Assembly: GCF_023715525.1 (NCBI RefSeq)
Contig: NZ_JAMBOG010000020.1
Span: 1 to 64,000, forward strand
DNA length: 64,000 bases
Direction: 5' to 3'
Origin: Kocuria rosea
GTDB taxonomy: Bacteria; Actinomycetota; Actinomycetes; Actinomycetales; Micrococcaceae
The notes under the pieces are model-generated. The model was not told the origin of the DNA and did not search any database. It saw nothing but the letters and a program-made list of their open reading frames with translations. The first letter of the stretch is position 1, and every line of letters begins with the position of its first letter. The position numbers and the translations under genes are program-made. Positions 63,650 to 64,000 of the stretch are shown piece by piece.

Positions 63650-63981
63650 GCTTGTTCGCAGCAGAATGACACCCCCCTAACCTTTTATCAAGAGGTCGCT
63701 GGCACAGGACGAGACAGATGTGAACCGATGAGAGCAAGAGATCAACCACACCCAGCAACCACCTTCCTCACAGCGACCGGGGGTCGGATCCACCTCTAGG
63801 CCACACCAGCGGCACGACGTGGTGGAGGCCCCGCCGTCGCCGGTTCGGGCCGGCCGGACGGACGGGAGCCCTCCCGTCCACCGGCTGACCCCCGTGTGGA
63901 CGTTGCCTCTCATCGTGCCTGTGAGGGCAGCGGACCACCTCGCGCACTTTCCCTGACCCGGCCCCGGAAAGGACCGTAATC
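63650..63981. other. Intergenic between divergent LysR and next gene
   Basis: About 330 bases with no coding frame. It should hold both promoters; I see no clear -35/-10 pair. Confidence 0.4.
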
Positions 63982-64000
63982 GTGACTGTCCAAGCATCTG
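63982..64000 (+). CDS. Start of a gene cut by the window edge
   Basis: GTG at 63982 after a good Shine-Dalgarno (GGAAAGGA, 8 nt away) begins MTVQAS. Too short to identify; the divergent LysR gene suggests a metabolic gene. Confidence 0.55.

Overview
The window is GC-rich DNA from an actinobacterium, most likely a Micrococcales member of the Kocuria/Arthrobacter/Brevibacterium kind. The supports are uniformly high-GC coding sequence, a mycothiol-dependent maleylpyruvate-isomerase-type protein, many GTG starts, and a homoprotocatechuate dioxygenase whose iron ligands and second-sphere residues line up at a constant offset of 23 with the Brevibacterium fuscum enzyme. The genus is an inference. 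No rRNA, tRNA or CRISPR array was found.

Layout. 0-8 kb: plasmid- or island-like fragments, a hotdog thioesterase, an SDR dehydrogenase, and two IS110-family elements placed head to head (about 4.08-5.25 and 5.37-6.54 kb). 7-11 kb: a VanY-type D,D-carboxypeptidase, a STAS protein and an OpgB/LtaS-like phosphoglycerol transferase. 11-15.5 kb: a thiamine cluster, with a TPP riboswitch leading thiO-thiS-thiG-thiF(rhodanese) and a divergent thiE. 15.6-26.4 kb: an EamA transporter with an XRE-cupin regulator, an MDMPI-family protein, a tandem universal stress protein, an AsnC regulator divergent from a DUF6421-like/SDR/threonine-aldolase operon of unknown role, several decayed genes, and a YwaF/TIGR02206 membrane protein. 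26.7-31.3 kb: a quinate/shikimate module (MFS porter, IclR regulator, QsuD-like dehydrogenase, second MFS porter). 31.3-33 kb: a broken GAF-ANTAR gene and a hemerythrin-like protein. 33.6-42.9 kb: an organic-acid module (MatC-like carrier; prpF, tctC, a tctA-tctB fusion and a universal stress gene on one strand; divergent LysR and 2-hydroxyacid dehydrogenase). 43.5-56.3 kb: a DUF3237 gene, then an aromatic module with an MFS porter, a MobA-like FAD hydroxylase, an IclR regulator and the six-gene operon hpaG-gntR-hpaE-hpaD-hpaH-hpaI. 56.6-64 kb: decayed genes, a secreted Asp/Lys/His-rich protein, a broken two-component system, a frameshifted membrane acyltransferase and a LysR gene.

How the parts work together. 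The aromatic module should hydroxylate a phenolic acid, cleave homoprotocatechuate, and carry the product to pyruvate and succinic semialdehyde. The organic-acid module appears to be one regulon: the matC-like gene and the prpF-tctC-tctAB operon share an almost identical promoter/operator. The MatC-like and TctC-like proteins, from unrelated families, also share an N-terminal anchor segment. The quinate/shikimate module is a compact transporter-regulator-dehydrogenase set.

The most unusual structural feature is a set of at least seven decayed copies of one serine-recombinase C-terminal region, all on the minus strand, at or near the boundaries of the gene modules. Around them lie about a dozen other gene remnants: TctA, APC permease, PadR, Gfo/Idh, GAF-ANTAR, Zn-ADH, ALDH, STAS, response regulator, histidine kinase. 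The window therefore reads as an accessory region built by repeated insertion and deletion.
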